The position numbers were made by a program, and so were the translations under genes. This document shows positions 8,653 to 19,511 of a DNA stretch of 64,000 nt, in pieces. This stretch comes from JAICYJ01 sp963797565 (GTDB lineage: Bacteria > Actinomycetota > Thermoleophilia > Gaiellales > JAICJC01): positions 372,001-436,000 of the forward strand of contig CAWCPM010000015.1 of NCBI GenBank assembly GCA_963797565.1, in the 5' to 3' direction. Position 1 is the stretch's first letter, and the number at the start of each line of letters is the position of its first letter. The notes beneath the pieces were generated by a model, which searched no databases, had not been told where the DNA came from, and saw nothing but the letters and a program-made list of their open reading frames with translations.

Positions 8653-9359
8653 GCCAGCCGCGCCAGGACGGCACCGGAGCCGTCCACGGTCACGGCCGTG
8701 GGCACCACGCCCACGCCGTACTTGCGGGCCAGCTGGGGCTGGCTGCGCACGTCGACGGTGATCACGGTGCGGCCCTCGTCGCGCAGCTCGCGCTCCAGCC
8801 GGTGGCAGTCGGAGCAGAGCGGGTGGGTGAACTGCACGACCGTGTTGGGGGCAAGCGCGTCGCCGAAGTCGGACGGCTCGATCCGCTCGATGTGGCCGTG
8901 CCCGCGCCCGAGGCCGCGCACGCGCGCCCCCAGCTTGTAGATCTGGCACCCGGTGCAGAAGCCGGTCGCGGCCGACAGCAGCGCCAGCGCCGCCACCAGC
9001 AGGCCCAGCACGGCGCCCAGCAGCGGCAGCCCGGCCAGGTAGGCGATCGCGGCCGGCGTCAGCACGGCCACGCCCATCTGGTTTGCGAACCGCGGCGGCC
9101 GTGAATCCTCCAGCGGGCCCTCGCCGATGCGCGGCTGCAGCAGCTCGAAGTAGGCGACGCAGGCCAGGCACCAGCGGCGTCCCATCGTCAGCCCCAGCGC
9201 CAGCTGGGCCGCCACCAGCGCCAGCAGCCACCACTCCCCGGTGATCACGCCGGCCAGCGCGACCAGGCCGACGACGGTCTGGTTGGCCCGCGGCGCGCGG
9301 GCGTCGATCACGTCCAGGTCGCGGTAGGGGTCGGCGGTGCGGTACGAGCGGTCAGCCAT
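8649..9359 (-). CDS. DUF4395 membrane domain fused to thioredoxin-like domain
   Basis: A 236-residue fusion. Residues about 24-150 are a DUF4395-type membrane domain with four predicted helices (about 28-58 and 93-132) and the conserved RANQ, QPRIG and FANQ blocks; residues about 170-236 are a thioredoxin-like domain with active site C182-S-D-C185 and a cis-proline candidate P220 (VVPT). Two further CxxC pairs, C64/C67 and C135/C138, lie in the membrane domain, so the chain carries three potential redox pairs, all predicted on the same membrane side. This suggests thiol-disulfide electron transfer across or at the membrane. A perfect palindrome abuts the ATG with no ribosome-binding site between. 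Convergent stops overlap at CTAG 8649-8652. Confidence 0.78.
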   Translation of the reverse strand: MADRSYRTADPYRDLDVIDARAPRANQTVVGLVALAGVITGEWWLLALVAAQLALGLTMGRRWCLACVAYFELLQPRIGEGPLEDSRPPRFANQMGVAVLTPAAIAYLAGLPLLGAVLGLLVAALALLSAATGFCTGCQIYKLGARVRGLGRGHGHIERIEPSDFGDALAPNTVVQFTHPLCSDCHRLERELRDEGRTVITVDVRSQPQLARKYGVGVVPTAVTVDGSGAVLARLA

Positions 9360-9375
9360 AGTTTGGATCCAAACT
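9360..9375. promoter_or_regulatory. 16-bp palindromic operator candidate
   Basis: AGTTTGGATCCAAACT is a perfect palindrome in the 26-base gap between the ABC exporter stop and the DUF4395-thioredoxin start, directly adjoining the ATG on the minus strand. TAAAGT overlaps its distal side and could be a -10 box, which would place the palindrome over the transcription start. It is a plausible repressor site; the cognate regulator is not identified, though a MarR gene lies 1.8 kb upstream in the same transcriptional direction. Confidence 0.5.
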
Positions 9376-9385
9376 TTACCCGGAG

Positions 9386-11161
9386 CTAGACGCCGACCAC
9401 GGCGTCGCGCTCCACCAGCGCGGCGTAGCGGCCGCCCAGCGCGACCAGCTCCTCGTGGGTGCCGCGCTCGATCACGCGGCCCTCGTCCAGCATCAGGATC
9501 ATGTCGGAGTCGCGGATCGTCGACAGCCGGTGTGCGATGGCGATCGTGGTGCGGCCCCGCGACAGGTGCTCGAGCGCCTCCTGCACGGCCCGTTCGGTCT
9601 CCACGTCCAGCGCGCTCGTGGCCTCGTCCAGCACCATCACCGGTGGGTCGCGCAGCACCGCGCGGGCGATCGCCAGACGCTGCTTCTCCCCACCCGAGAA
9701 GCGGTAGCCGCGCTCGCCCACCACCGTGTCGTACCCCTCCGGCAGCGACGCCAGGTGGTCGTGGATCTGGGCCGCCCGGGCCGCCTGCTCGAGCTCCTCG
9801 TCGGTCGCGGACGGCTTCGCGAACCGCAGGTTGTCGCGCACGCTGCCGTGGAACAGGTAGGTCTCCTGCGACACCACTCCGACGGTGCCGCGCAGCGCGT
9901 CGAAGCAGAGATCGCGGACGTCGACGCCGTCGATCATGACGGCGCCCTCGGTCACGTCGTAGAGCCGGGCGGTCAGATAGCCGAGCGTCGTCTTGCCGGC
10001 CCCGGTCTCGCCCACGATCGCCACGCGGCTGCCCGCGGGCGCGACGAAGTTGATGTCGCGCAGGGTGGGGCCGCCGGCCTCGTCGTAGTGGAACCCGACG
10101 TTGCGGAACTCGACCTCGCCGGCCGCACGGGCCGGGTCGAACGGCGCCGGGTCGGCCGGCTCCTCGATCTCGACCGGCAGGTCGAGGTACTCGAACACCC
10201 GGTCGAACAGCGCGGTCGAGGTCTGCAGATCGGCCTGCACGTTCAGCAGCGAGCCGATCGGGAACAGCAGCCGCGTCTGCAGCGTCGTGAACGCCACCAG
10301 CGTGCCGATCGAGACGACGGTGCCGCCTCGCGCCATCCCGTAGCCGGCGATGCCGTACATCAGCGCAGGCATGATCGCGAAGGTGGCCTGGATCGTCGCC
10401 ATCATCCAGCGGCCGGCCATGCGCTGGCGCAGCTCCAGGTCGGCGAGGCGCCGGCTCTCGTCCGAGAAGCGCCGGGTGAGGTCGCCGGTCTGGCCCATGG
10501 TCTTGGCCAGCAGCACGCCCGACACCGACAGCGACTCCTCGACCAGCGTCGAGATGTCGGCCAGCGAGCCCTGCATGGTCGCGGCCAGCGCCTTGCGGAC
10601 GCGGCCCACGCGCCGGGTCATCCAGACGAACAGCGGCAGGATTGCGAACGAGGCCAGCGTCAGCCGCCAGTCGAGCACCGCCATCGCGACCGTGGTGGCC
10701 AGCACCGTGGTCACGTTCGAGACGATCGAGGTGGCGGTGGTGGTGACGACCGTCTGCACGCCGCCGATGTCGTTGGCGATCCGCGACTGCACCTCGCCGG
10801 TGCGGGTGCGTGTGAAGAAGGCCAGCGACAGCCGCTGCAGGTGCGTGTACACGGATGCCCGCAGGTCGTGCATGACCTGCTGGCCGATCAGGTTCGACTG
10901 CCAGGTCTGGGCGACGCCGATCACGCCTGTCACGATCGGAATCGCCACCATCCCGCCGACCAGCAGCGTCAGCGTGCGGGTGTTCAGGTTGCTGCCCTGC
11001 GAGAGCACGTTGTCGAGCAGGTCGCGGAGCAGGAACGGCGAGATCAGGCTGATCCCGGCGGAGATCACGATCATCCCCAGCAGGCCGGACAGCCGTAACC
11101 GGTAGGGATAGAACAGGCGCAGGATCCGGCGCGTCTGGGTGGGCTTGGCGGCCTCGGTCAC
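9386..11161 (-). CDS. ABC exporter, fused permease and ATPase (multidrug type)
   Basis: A 591-residue half-transporter expected to work as a dimer in the membrane. Six helices occupy residues about 20-310; the ATPase has Walker A GETGAGKT (384-391), Q-loop VSQETY (430-435), signature FSGGE (488-492), Walker B VMVLDE (508-513) and switch His544. The domain order and the long helical linker fit bacterial multidrug/lipid exporters. GTG 11161 overlaps the stop of the MarR gene (GTGA), so the two are co-transcribed and probably induced when the regulator binds the exporter's substrate. The substrate is unknown. Confidence 0.9.
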   Translation of the reverse strand: MTEAAKPTQTRRILRLFYPYRLRLSGLLGMIVISAGISLISPFLLRDLLDNVLSQGSNLNTRTLTLLVGGMVAIPIVTGVIGVAQTWQSNLIGQQVMHDLRASVYTHLQRLSLAFFTRTRTGEVQSRIANDIGGVQTVVTTTATSIVSNVTTVLATTVAMAVLDWRLTLASFAILPLFVWMTRRVGRVRKALAATMQGSLADISTLVEESLSVSGVLLAKTMGQTGDLTRRFSDESRRLADLELRQRMAGRWMMATIQATFAIMPALMYGIAGYGMARGGTVVSIGTLVAFTTLQTRLLFPIGSLLNVQADLQTSTALFDRVFEYLDLPVEIEEPADPAPFDPARAAGEVEFRNVGFHYDEAGGPTLRDINFVAPAGSRVAIVGETGAGKTTLGYLTARLYDVTEGAVMIDGVDVRDLCFDALRGTVGVVSQETYLFHGSVRDNLRFAKPSATDEELEQAARAAQIHDHLASLPEGYDTVVGERGYRFSGGEKQRLAIARAVLRDPPVMVLDEATSALDVETERAVQEALEHLSRGRTTIAIAHRLSTIRDSDMILMLDEGRVIERGTHEELVALGGRYAALVERDAVVGV

Positions 11162-11577
11162 AGGCCCGGCTCGAGCGCGCGGTTCAGGATCTCGCGCAGC
11201 GCGCGCTGATCGGTGGCGGACAGCCGTGCGATCGGCTCAGGCGCCTCCGACAGGCGCCGCACGATCCGGCGACGCACCTCCAGGCCGTTGGTGGTCACCA
11301 CCAGCATCTTGACGCGGCGATCGCCGGGGGCGGCGTCGCGGCGCACCAGTCCGCGCTCCTCGAGCCGGTCGACGATGCCGGTCACGTTGGATGCGTCGCA
11401 GCAGAGTTTGCGGGCCAGCGTGCGCATCGGCAGCGGCTCGTCAGGCTCGAGCAGTCGCAGCACGTGCGCCTGCATGGGGGACAGATCGAACTCGGCGGCC
11501 ACCTGCGGGACGCGCCCTCGCTGCGAGACGAACAGGCGGAACAGCAGGGTCCAGGCTTCGCTTGCGTCATTGCTCAT
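11158..11577 (-). CDS. MarR-family transcriptional regulator
   Basis: A 139-residue winged-helix regulator. The recognition region reads LCCDASNVTGIVDRLEERGL followed by the wing RRDAAPGDRR, both typical of MarR. I prefer ATG 11577 over the upstream in-frame ATG 11619 because TATTAT (11584-11589) lies six bases before it, the leaderless spacing seen across this window; the longer form would place the -10 inside the coding region. It is divergent from lon and overlaps the ABC exporter it probably represses. Two adjacent cysteines at the start of the recognition region (KLCCDAS) might allow redox sensing; that is speculation. Confidence 0.88.
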   Translation of the reverse strand: MSNDASEAWTLLFRLFVSQRGRVPQVAAEFDLSPMQAHVLRLLEPDEPLPMRTLARKLCCDASNVTGIVDRLEERGLVRRDAAPGDRRVKMLVVTTNGLEVRRRIVRRLSEAPEPIARLSATDQRALREILNRALEPGL

Positions 11578-11641
11578 GTGCCTATAATAATCACAAACCG
11601 ACATATTTGACAACCTCAACCATCGAGGTAGACTGCAGATT
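11578..11641. promoter_or_regulatory. Divergent leaderless promoters of marR-type gene and lon
   Basis: For lon: TTGACA (11607-11612), 16-base spacer, TAGACT (11629-11634), then seven bases to ATG 11642. Within the spacer ACCTC (11613-11617) and GAGGT (11625-11629) form an inverted repeat with a 7-base gap. For the MarR gene on the minus strand: TTGTCA facing the lon -35, a 17-18 base spacer and TATTAT six bases before ATG 11577. The two -35 boxes overlap, so the promoters must compete or be co-regulated. Confidence 0.6.
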
Positions 11642-13919
<2,278 letters not shown>

Positions 13920-13933
13920 ACAGACAACGCACC

Positions 13934-13970
13934 ACAGCCGCTCGGTGGCCTCGCGCCGCCGGGCGGCTGT
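13934..13970. terminator. Bidirectional hairpin between lon and the peptidase gene
   Basis: Arms ACAGCCGC (13934-13941) and GCGGCTGT (13963-13970) pair perfectly around a GC-rich 21-base loop that can pair further. It sits between the convergent ends of lon and the M14 carboxypeptidase gene and can serve both. No T-tract is present. Confidence 0.5.
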
Positions 13971-13972
13971 TG

Positions 13973-15677
13973 CTACGTAAGCGTCAGCTCGGCGCTGCAG
14001 ACGCCGGCGCGCGGATGCCGCGCCGTCGCACGCACCACCGTGCCGGCGGGCGCCTCGACCACCCACTCGACCCGCGCTCGCTCGCTGCTCGGCTCGTGGC
14101 CCGCGTCCCAGCCCAGCATGCTGATCGCGGTGCGGCGCCCGGTCAGCTGCTCCAGCTCCGTGTGCGCCAGGCCGGACACCAGCTGCGCGCCGTCGCCCAG
14201 CTCCAGATCCACCTCGACCGGGCGCACCGCCTTCTGCTCGATCGCCTTCTGCGACACGTTCGTCGGCAGCCAGCCGGTGTTCTGCACCACCAGCCGCAGG
14301 CGGTGGGTGCCGTCGGCCACCGGCTCCGCCGTGAACGACCGCACCGCCAGCCGCGGCGAGACCAGCGCCAGGTAGACGGCCCAGTCGCTGTGCGGCGCGA
14401 CCTCCGCCTCCAGCCGGTCGAACGGTGCGTTGCTGATCGCGTTCATCTCGTCCCAGCCGCCCAGCTCGACCGGCCCCAGCTGAGGATGCTGGAACGGGTA
14501 CCAGTCGATGTAGCCGCGCCCACCCATCTCGTTGTCTGACCAGGCAAGCATCTTCAGGTCGTCCTCGAACGGGTGGTCCTTCCACCAGTCGATGAAGCGC
14601 ATCCCGACATCGACGCCGGCCGCCCGCATCGGGCTCCAGAACTCGGTCGTCCACCCGAACACGCCCAGGTGCTCGTAGATCCAGTCGTCGAAGGCGCCCC
14701 GCATCCACGTCTTCGGCTCGTACTGGAAGTGGTGGTAGACCGACGCCCGCGGGTACCCGGTGAGGCGCACCGCCTCGTCGGCCATGCGGTCGTAGGCGAG
14801 CAGGTCGGCGGGCGGGAAGTCCTCGTCCGGCCGGGCGCCGTAGGGCCGCAGCAGCACCCCGCTGAAGGTGTGGTAGCTGACGGCACAGGTGATGTTCGGG
14901 CGGTCGACGATGGCCTGCACGGCGGCCCGGATCTCGGGCTCGGACGTCGGGTAGGCGCCGGCGCCCTCCTGATCGGGGTGGGGGCGCCAGTCGTAGGGGA
15001 AGTTGCGGTTGAAGTCGAGCCCGGCCAGGCTGGGCGGCAGCTTGATGATGTCGCCGTCGTAGTCGGTCAGGTGCCCCTCGGGCAGCAGCCGGTAGTACGG
15101 CCCGCCGCCCTCCTCGTCGGCACCGCGCGGCACCAGCAGGCGGGGATGTTCGGGGTGCGTCTTCCAGCTGCCGGTCTCGTCCGGGATCCGCATCGACAGG
15201 ATGCGGCCGTCCCCGTCCACGTCTGATGCGTGCAGGCCGGGAAGCTCGGACGGAAGCGGCCAGGGACGCACGCCGGATCGCACGTAGCGAGGCACGTCGG
15301 CAAGCGCCAGCTCGACGCCGTCGGGGTTCAGCCGCGGCACCACGTAGAAGCTGCGGCCCGCGCAGCGCGCGGCCGATCCGCTCGTCCTCGTCGTGGCCGG
15401 CCAGCAGCGTGTGCACCAGGTGCAGCGCGGCGGCGCCGCCGGTCACCTCGGTGGCGTGGATGTTGGCGTCGACCCAGACGGCCGGCTTGTCGCGCGCGGG
15501 CCCGGTGGCCTCGTCGGTCACCTCGCACATCCAGATGTCACGGCCCTCGTGGGAGCGTCCGATCGAGACGACGGTGAGCAGCTGCGGCCGCTCCGCGACC
15601 CAGCTCTCGAGCAGCTCCGTCAGCTCCTGGTAGCGGGGCCAGTGGTCGAACGGCGCGGGCGTCAGCGGTGCGGGCAC
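13973..15677 (-). CDS. M14-family zinc carboxypeptidase, one frameshift
   Basis: A metallopeptidase of about 567 residues. The HxxE-type zinc motif is in ANIHATEVTGG, the third zinc ligand in VSYHTFSG, the substrate-binding asparagine/arginine block in DFNRNFPYDW and the catalytic glutamate in TTEFWSP, which is the M14 pattern. No signal peptide is seen with GTG 15677, so a cytoplasmic location is likely. After RIGRALRG the frame shifts: the following RSFYVVPRLNPDGVE lies one base out. One extra base in GGCCC at 15355-15359 explains it. The C-terminal 150 residues look like a beta-sandwich add-on. Convergent with lon. Confidence 0.82.
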
Positions 15678-15750
15678 GCGCCCGATCCTAGCGCCGCGAT
15701 CGTGCCGCACCGGTTGTGAACCGCCGGGCTATACGCTACGTATTCGACTC

Positions 15751-16482
15751 GTGCTCCATCCCACCCGACGCCGCCTCGTGCTGATCTGCGCCATCTCGGT
15801 GTTGTGGATCGCCGCCGTGCTGCTCGCCGATCGCGGCGCCGGCATCTGGACGCAGCGGACGCTGGGCGCCTTCACCTGGCTGCTGCTGCTGGCGCTGCTC
15901 CGCGGCGAGAGCCGCTCGGTGCGCTACCAGGTGGGCGCCGTGATCGTGGCGGCGACGATGCTCGAGTACACGGCCTCGCCGCTGCTGGGCCTCTATACCT
16001 ACCGGCTGCACAACGTGCCCAGCTTCGTCCCGCCCGGCCATGGCCTCGTCTACCTGGCCGCGCTGACGATCGGCGGCGCGATGTACGGCACCCGCGCCGG
16101 CTTCTGGTTCCCGCGCGCCGTGCTGGTCGTTGCCGGCGCCTGGGCGCTGTGGGGCGTGGCCATCAGCCCCCGGCCGGACGTCGGCGGCGCCGTTCTCTAC
16201 CTGTTCCTGGCAGCGTTCATCCTGCGGGGCCGCGCGCCGCTGGTCTACGCGGCGGCGTTCGTGGTGACCGCATACCTCGAGATCGTCGGCACCAACGTCG
16301 GCACCTGGGCCTGGGCGCACCACTCGCCGATGGGCCTGGTCTCGCTCGGCAACCCGCCCAGCGGCATCGCCGGCGGCTACTGCTTCCTGGACATGGTCGG
16401 CATCTACGTGGCGGCCCGCCTGGCCCGGGTGCACGCGCCCGAGGTGGTGCTTGAGACGGCGCCCGAGCCGTCTGTCGCCTAA
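15751..16482 (+). CDS. Hypothetical seven-helix membrane protein
   Basis: 243 residues with about seven hydrophobic helices. Conserved-looking polar blocks sit at helix ends: LEYTASPLLGLYTYRLHNVP, PPGHGLVYL, EIVGTNVGTWAWAHHSP and GGYCFLDMVG. Tandem His and Trp residues facing the membrane could bind a cofactor or lipid, but no known active site is evident and I do not recognise the family. GTG 15751 is the only sensible start. It is followed at 54 bases by a secreted protein gene. Confidence 0.6.
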   Translation: MLHPTRRRLVLICAISVLWIAAVLLADRGAGIWTQRTLGAFTWLLLLALLRGESRSVRYQVGAVIVAATMLEYTASPLLGLYTYRLHNVPSFVPPGHGLVYLAALTIGGAMYGTRAGFWFPRAVLVVAGAWALWGVAISPRPDVGGAVLYLFLAAFILRGRAPLVYAAAFVVTAYLEIVGTNVGTWAWAHHSPMGLVSLGNPPSGIAGGYCFLDMVGIYVAARLARVHAPEVVLETAPEPSVA

Positions 16483-16536
16483 AGCGGCCGCCGCCTTCTG
16501 CCGATACCGGCCTCTGCTCCCCCCGGAGCCGTCGCC

Positions 16537-18021
16537 ATGGGATGTCCATCCTTCATCCGCTGGTCGCCACTGGTCGCGATCGCCCTGCTCCTGACCGGCA
16601 GCGCCGCATCGCACGCCGCCACGCCCGGCATCTACCAGGTCTGGGGAGTCTCCCGGGACGTGGCCTCCCGCCCGTACGTGCAGGGCGGACAGATCGTGCT
16701 GCAGTGGAGCGACGTCGAGCCCTCGCGTGGCCATTTCAACTGGTCGGGCCTCTACGCCCAGCTGGACGCTTACCGGGCGATGGGCAAGACCGCGACCGTC
16801 CAGGTCAACTCGACCCACGGCAAGCCCGGGTGGATCTGGAACGTGGTCGCCCGCTGCGGATCGGTCAACGGCCAGGCGGTTCCGCAGTACTGGAACCCCA
16901 CGTACCTGACGCTGCAGAGCGAGCTCGTGAACAGCCTCGCCGCCGCCATCCGCGCCTACCCGCATCCCGAGACGGTGGCGCTGGTGCGCGCCAGCCCCAA
17001 CGCGATCGGCACTGAGCTGACGATGCTGCCGCACAAGGTGTCGTGCACGGCCGTCGCGCCGGCCGCGACCGTCGCCGCGCAGTGGTCGCCGACCGTCGCC
17101 CACACCTACTTCCGAAACGTGATGGGCCTCTACGACTCCGCCATGACGCCCGACATCCACGTGGCGCTTCGCGCCGAGGCGTTCGTCTCGGACGGGGCAC
17201 CGCTCAGCTGGCTGGGCCCGGACGGGGCGTGGATCATGGGCACCGCCTCCGACATCGACTACAACCCCACTCGCGACGCCTTCGACGTGTTCGCCCGCAG
17301 ATACGACCGGGCTGGGCGGACGGTCGGCTACTGGGAGCCGATCCCGTACGAGGGCAAGCACAACCTGGTCAGCTGGAACTACTGGCGGATCCTGCTCGAG
17401 CTGTACAAGGGCGTGTCCTACATCGCCGTCTACGGCGAGCAGATCCGGCACGGCGGAAACCCCCAGTACCGCGCCGCGTTCAACTTCGCGAACCGGTACG
17501 CGGGCAGCGCGGCCACGCCGCAGACGTCTCCGGGAGCGTTCATCGCGCTTCGCAAGGGGCGCGGCCGCACGGCCGGCAACCTCGGTCAGTTCATGACGCA
17601 GTACGCGCCGGGCCGGACGTCCACGCCGCTCAGCAGCGGGCAGGGCACGCACATGATCGGGCCGGCCGGCCAGCGCTTCGGGCGCTACGCGCGGCGGATC
17701 AGCGGGCACACCTTGCGGTCGCGGATGGGCTTCCGGCTGAACAACGACTTCGTGGCCGGCGTGAGCGGCCGCAAGGTGGTGATCGGGGTCTGGTACCTGA
17801 ACGGCGGCCATGGCAGCTTCCGGGTGTCGTGGGGCAGGTCGGCCTCGGCCCGGCACGTCGTGCACAAGACGGGCACCGGCCGCTGGAAGCACTTCACGAC
17901 GACGGTTGACGGCTCGCTGCTGCGCGGACGGCTCGCCCACGATTGCGATATCTCGCTGAAGGCGCTGGGCCGCTCCAGGACCTCCTTCCACATGGTCGAG
18001 GTGCGCGTCCCGGGCAGGTAG
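16537..18021 (+). CDS. Secreted protein, glycoside-hydrolase-like TIM barrel
   Basis: 494 residues beginning with a signal peptide (charged start, hydrophobic core about 11-24, cleavage near SHA/ATP at 27). The N-terminal part, QIVLQWSDVEPSRGHFNW followed by a helix ending in MGKTATVQV, is the usual first repeat of a beta/alpha-barrel glycosidase. A later WEPIPYEGKHN and NYWRILLELYKGVSYIAVYG fit barrel strands 6-8. Residues about 355-494 form a beta-rich C-terminal domain. Substrate unknown; extracellular polysaccharide cleavage is a reasonable guess. The start ATG 16537 could also be a few codons later. Confidence 0.6.
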   Translation: MGCPSFIRWSPLVAIALLLTGSAASHAATPGIYQVWGVSRDVASRPYVQGGQIVLQWSDVEPSRGHFNWSGLYAQLDAYRAMGKTATVQVNSTHGKPGWIWNVVARCGSVNGQAVPQYWNPTYLTLQSELVNSLAAAIRAYPHPETVALVRASPNAIGTELTMLPHKVSCTAVAPAATVAAQWSPTVAHTYFRNVMGLYDSAMTPDIHVALRAEAFVSDGAPLSWLGPDGAWIMGTASDIDYNPTRDAFDVFARRYDRAGRTVGYWEPIPYEGKHNLVSWNYWRILLELYKGVSYIAVYGEQIRHGGNPQYRAAFNFANRYAGSAATPQTSPGAFIALRKGRGRTAGNLGQFMTQYAPGRTSTPLSSGQGTHMIGPAGQRFGRYARRISGHTLRSRMGFRLNNDFVAGVSGRKVVIGVWYLNGGHGSFRVSWGRSASARHVVHKTGTGRWKHFTTTVDGSLLRGRLAHDCDISLKALGRSRTSFHMVEVRVPGR

Positions 18022-18030
18022 CATGGCGGC

Positions 18031-18831
18031 GTGCCGGCCACCCTGCCCCTCGACCTCGAGCGCTATCCGATCGACGACCTCGACGGCGAGCGCGCACGGG
18101 CGCTGATCGCCGACTGCCGCGCGCAGCTGGAACGGACCGGGCTCTGCCTGCTGCCGGGGTTCCTGGGGCCGGACGCAGTGGCGCAGTCGGTGGCGGAGCT
18201 CGAGCCGCGGGTGGAGGGTGCCTTCCGCAAGGAGCGGGCGATCGTGGCGATGAACGAGTCGGAGATCGACCCGGCCCTGGACGCCGATGACCCGGTGCGG
18301 AGCGCCCACCGCCACTCGATGCGCACGATCGCCTACGACCTGATCGAGCCGGATTCACCGATCCGTGCGCTGTACGAGTGGGACGGTCTCACCGAGTTCC
18401 TGTCGGCCGTGCTGGGACGGCGCGTCTACCGCTGCGACGATCCCCTGATCGCGCTCGTGATCACGGCAATGGTGCCGGGCGGCGAGCAGGGCTGGCACTT
18501 CGACGACAACGAGTTCGTGGTCTCCTTGCTGCTGCAGAAGCCGGCGGAGGGTGGCGAGTTCGAGTACGTGCAGAAGATCCGCGACGACGACGATCCCGGC
18601 ACCGATCGCATCCGGCGCGTGTTCGAGGGTACGAGCGACGAGGTGACGACGGCGCCGCTCGCCCCGGGGACGCTGGCGTTGTTCCGCGGCACCCGCTCGC
18701 TGCATCGTGTATCTCCGGTCGTCGCCGCACCCACGCGGCTGATCGCGCTGCTCAGCTTCGACCGGCAGCCGGGCATGGTGTTCCCGGCCAAGGCGCAGCT
18801 CAACAACACCGGTCGCACCACGCACGGGTGA
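18031..18831 (+). CDS. 2-oxoglutarate/Fe(II)-dependent oxygenase
   Basis: 266 residues with the double-stranded beta-helix metal triad: H156-x-D158 in GWHFDDNEF and H225 in SLHRVSP, plus R236 positioned to bind 2-oxoglutarate. The family hydroxylates or modifies small molecules or amino acids; the substrate is unknown. GTG 18031 has TAGCAT (18019-18024) six bases upstream, overlapping the stop of the previous gene, and fits a leaderless start. The stop overlaps the start of the arylamine acetyltransferase gene (GTGA), so the pair is probably functionally linked, for example in modifying an amine-containing compound. Confidence 0.82.
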   Translation: MPATLPLDLERYPIDDLDGERARALIADCRAQLERTGLCLLPGFLGPDAVAQSVAELEPRVEGAFRKERAIVAMNESEIDPALDADDPVRSAHRHSMRTIAYDLIEPDSPIRALYEWDGLTEFLSAVLGRRVYRCDDPLIALVITAMVPGGEQGWHFDDNEFVVSLLLQKPAEGGEFEYVQKIRDDDDPGTDRIRRVFEGTSDEVTTAPLAPGTLALFRGTRSLHRVSPVVAAPTRLIALLSFDRQPGMVFPAKAQLNNTGRTTHG

Positions 18832-19511
18832 ACGTCGGGGCATACCTCGACCGGATCGGATACGCGGGTGCGGCCGAGCCCACGCATGCGGTGCTGGCCG
18901 CGCTGCAGCGCGCGCACATGCTGACGGTTCCGTTCGAGAACCTGGACATCGCGCTCGGGCGCCGGCTGGTGCTCGACCGCCGCGCCAACTACGCGAAGAT
19001 CGTGGAGAGGCGGCGGGGCGGCTGGTGCTTCGAGCTGAACGGCCTGTTCGGTTGGCTGCTGGAGCAGCTCGGCTACCGCATCACGCTGCTCGGCTCGCGG
19101 GTGGACGACGAGCGCGGCGCCGGCCGGGAGCTGGCCCACCTGCTGCTGCGGGTCGACCTCGAGCGGCCCTACCTGGTGGACGTGGGCTTCGGCGAGGGCT
19201 CGCTGGAGCCGGTGCCGCTGGAGCAGGTGGCCGACGGCGTGATGCGGCACCGCAACGGGCTGAACGTCGTGTTCACCAACACCTCGCGGCGGCTGGAGGA
19301 GTTCCAGGGCATGTCCGACTTCCTGCAGACCTCACCGGATTCCGGGTTCGTGAGGACCCGCACCTGCACCGTGGCGCTGCCGGACGGTCGCCTGCGCCTG
19401 CGCGAGCTCGTACTCACCGAGCGGCACGGCGACGAGGTCAGCGAGCGGGAGCTGGACGGGGAGCAGGACTGGCGCGATTGCCTACTGGAGCGGTTCGGCG
19501 TCGCGCTTTAG
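18828..19511 (+). CDS. nat: Arylamine N-acetyltransferase
   Basis: 227 residues, shorter than the usual 270-280. The Cys-His-Asp triad is complete: C67 in RRGGWCFELNG, H104 in ELAHLLLRV and D118 in YLVDVGFGEG. N-terminal VPFENLDIALGRRL is also diagnostic. It transfers acetyl (or another acyl) from CoA to aromatic amines or hydrazines. GTG 18828 overlaps the stop of the oxygenase gene. The TAG stop interlocks with the TAA of the convergent aminopeptidase gene (19508-19511). Confidence 0.9.
   Translation: MNVGAYLDRIGYAGAAEPTHAVLAALQRAHMLTVPFENLDIALGRRLVLDRRANYAKIVERRRGGWCFELNGLFGWLLEQLGYRITLLGSRVDDERGAGRELAHLLLRVDLERPYLVDVGFGEGSLEPVPLEQVADGVMRHRNGLNVVFTNTSRRLEEFQGMSDFLQTSPDSGFVRTRTCTVALPDGRLRLRELVLTERHGDEVSERELDGEQDWRDCLLERFGVAL

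Noticed and set aside
13920..14539. C-terminal extension of Lon in the uninterrupted frame
   Set aside because: It is antisense to most of the 3' half of the carboxypeptidase gene, has arginine/histidine-rich shadow composition, and goes past the normal Lon C-terminus; a one-base error is simpler.
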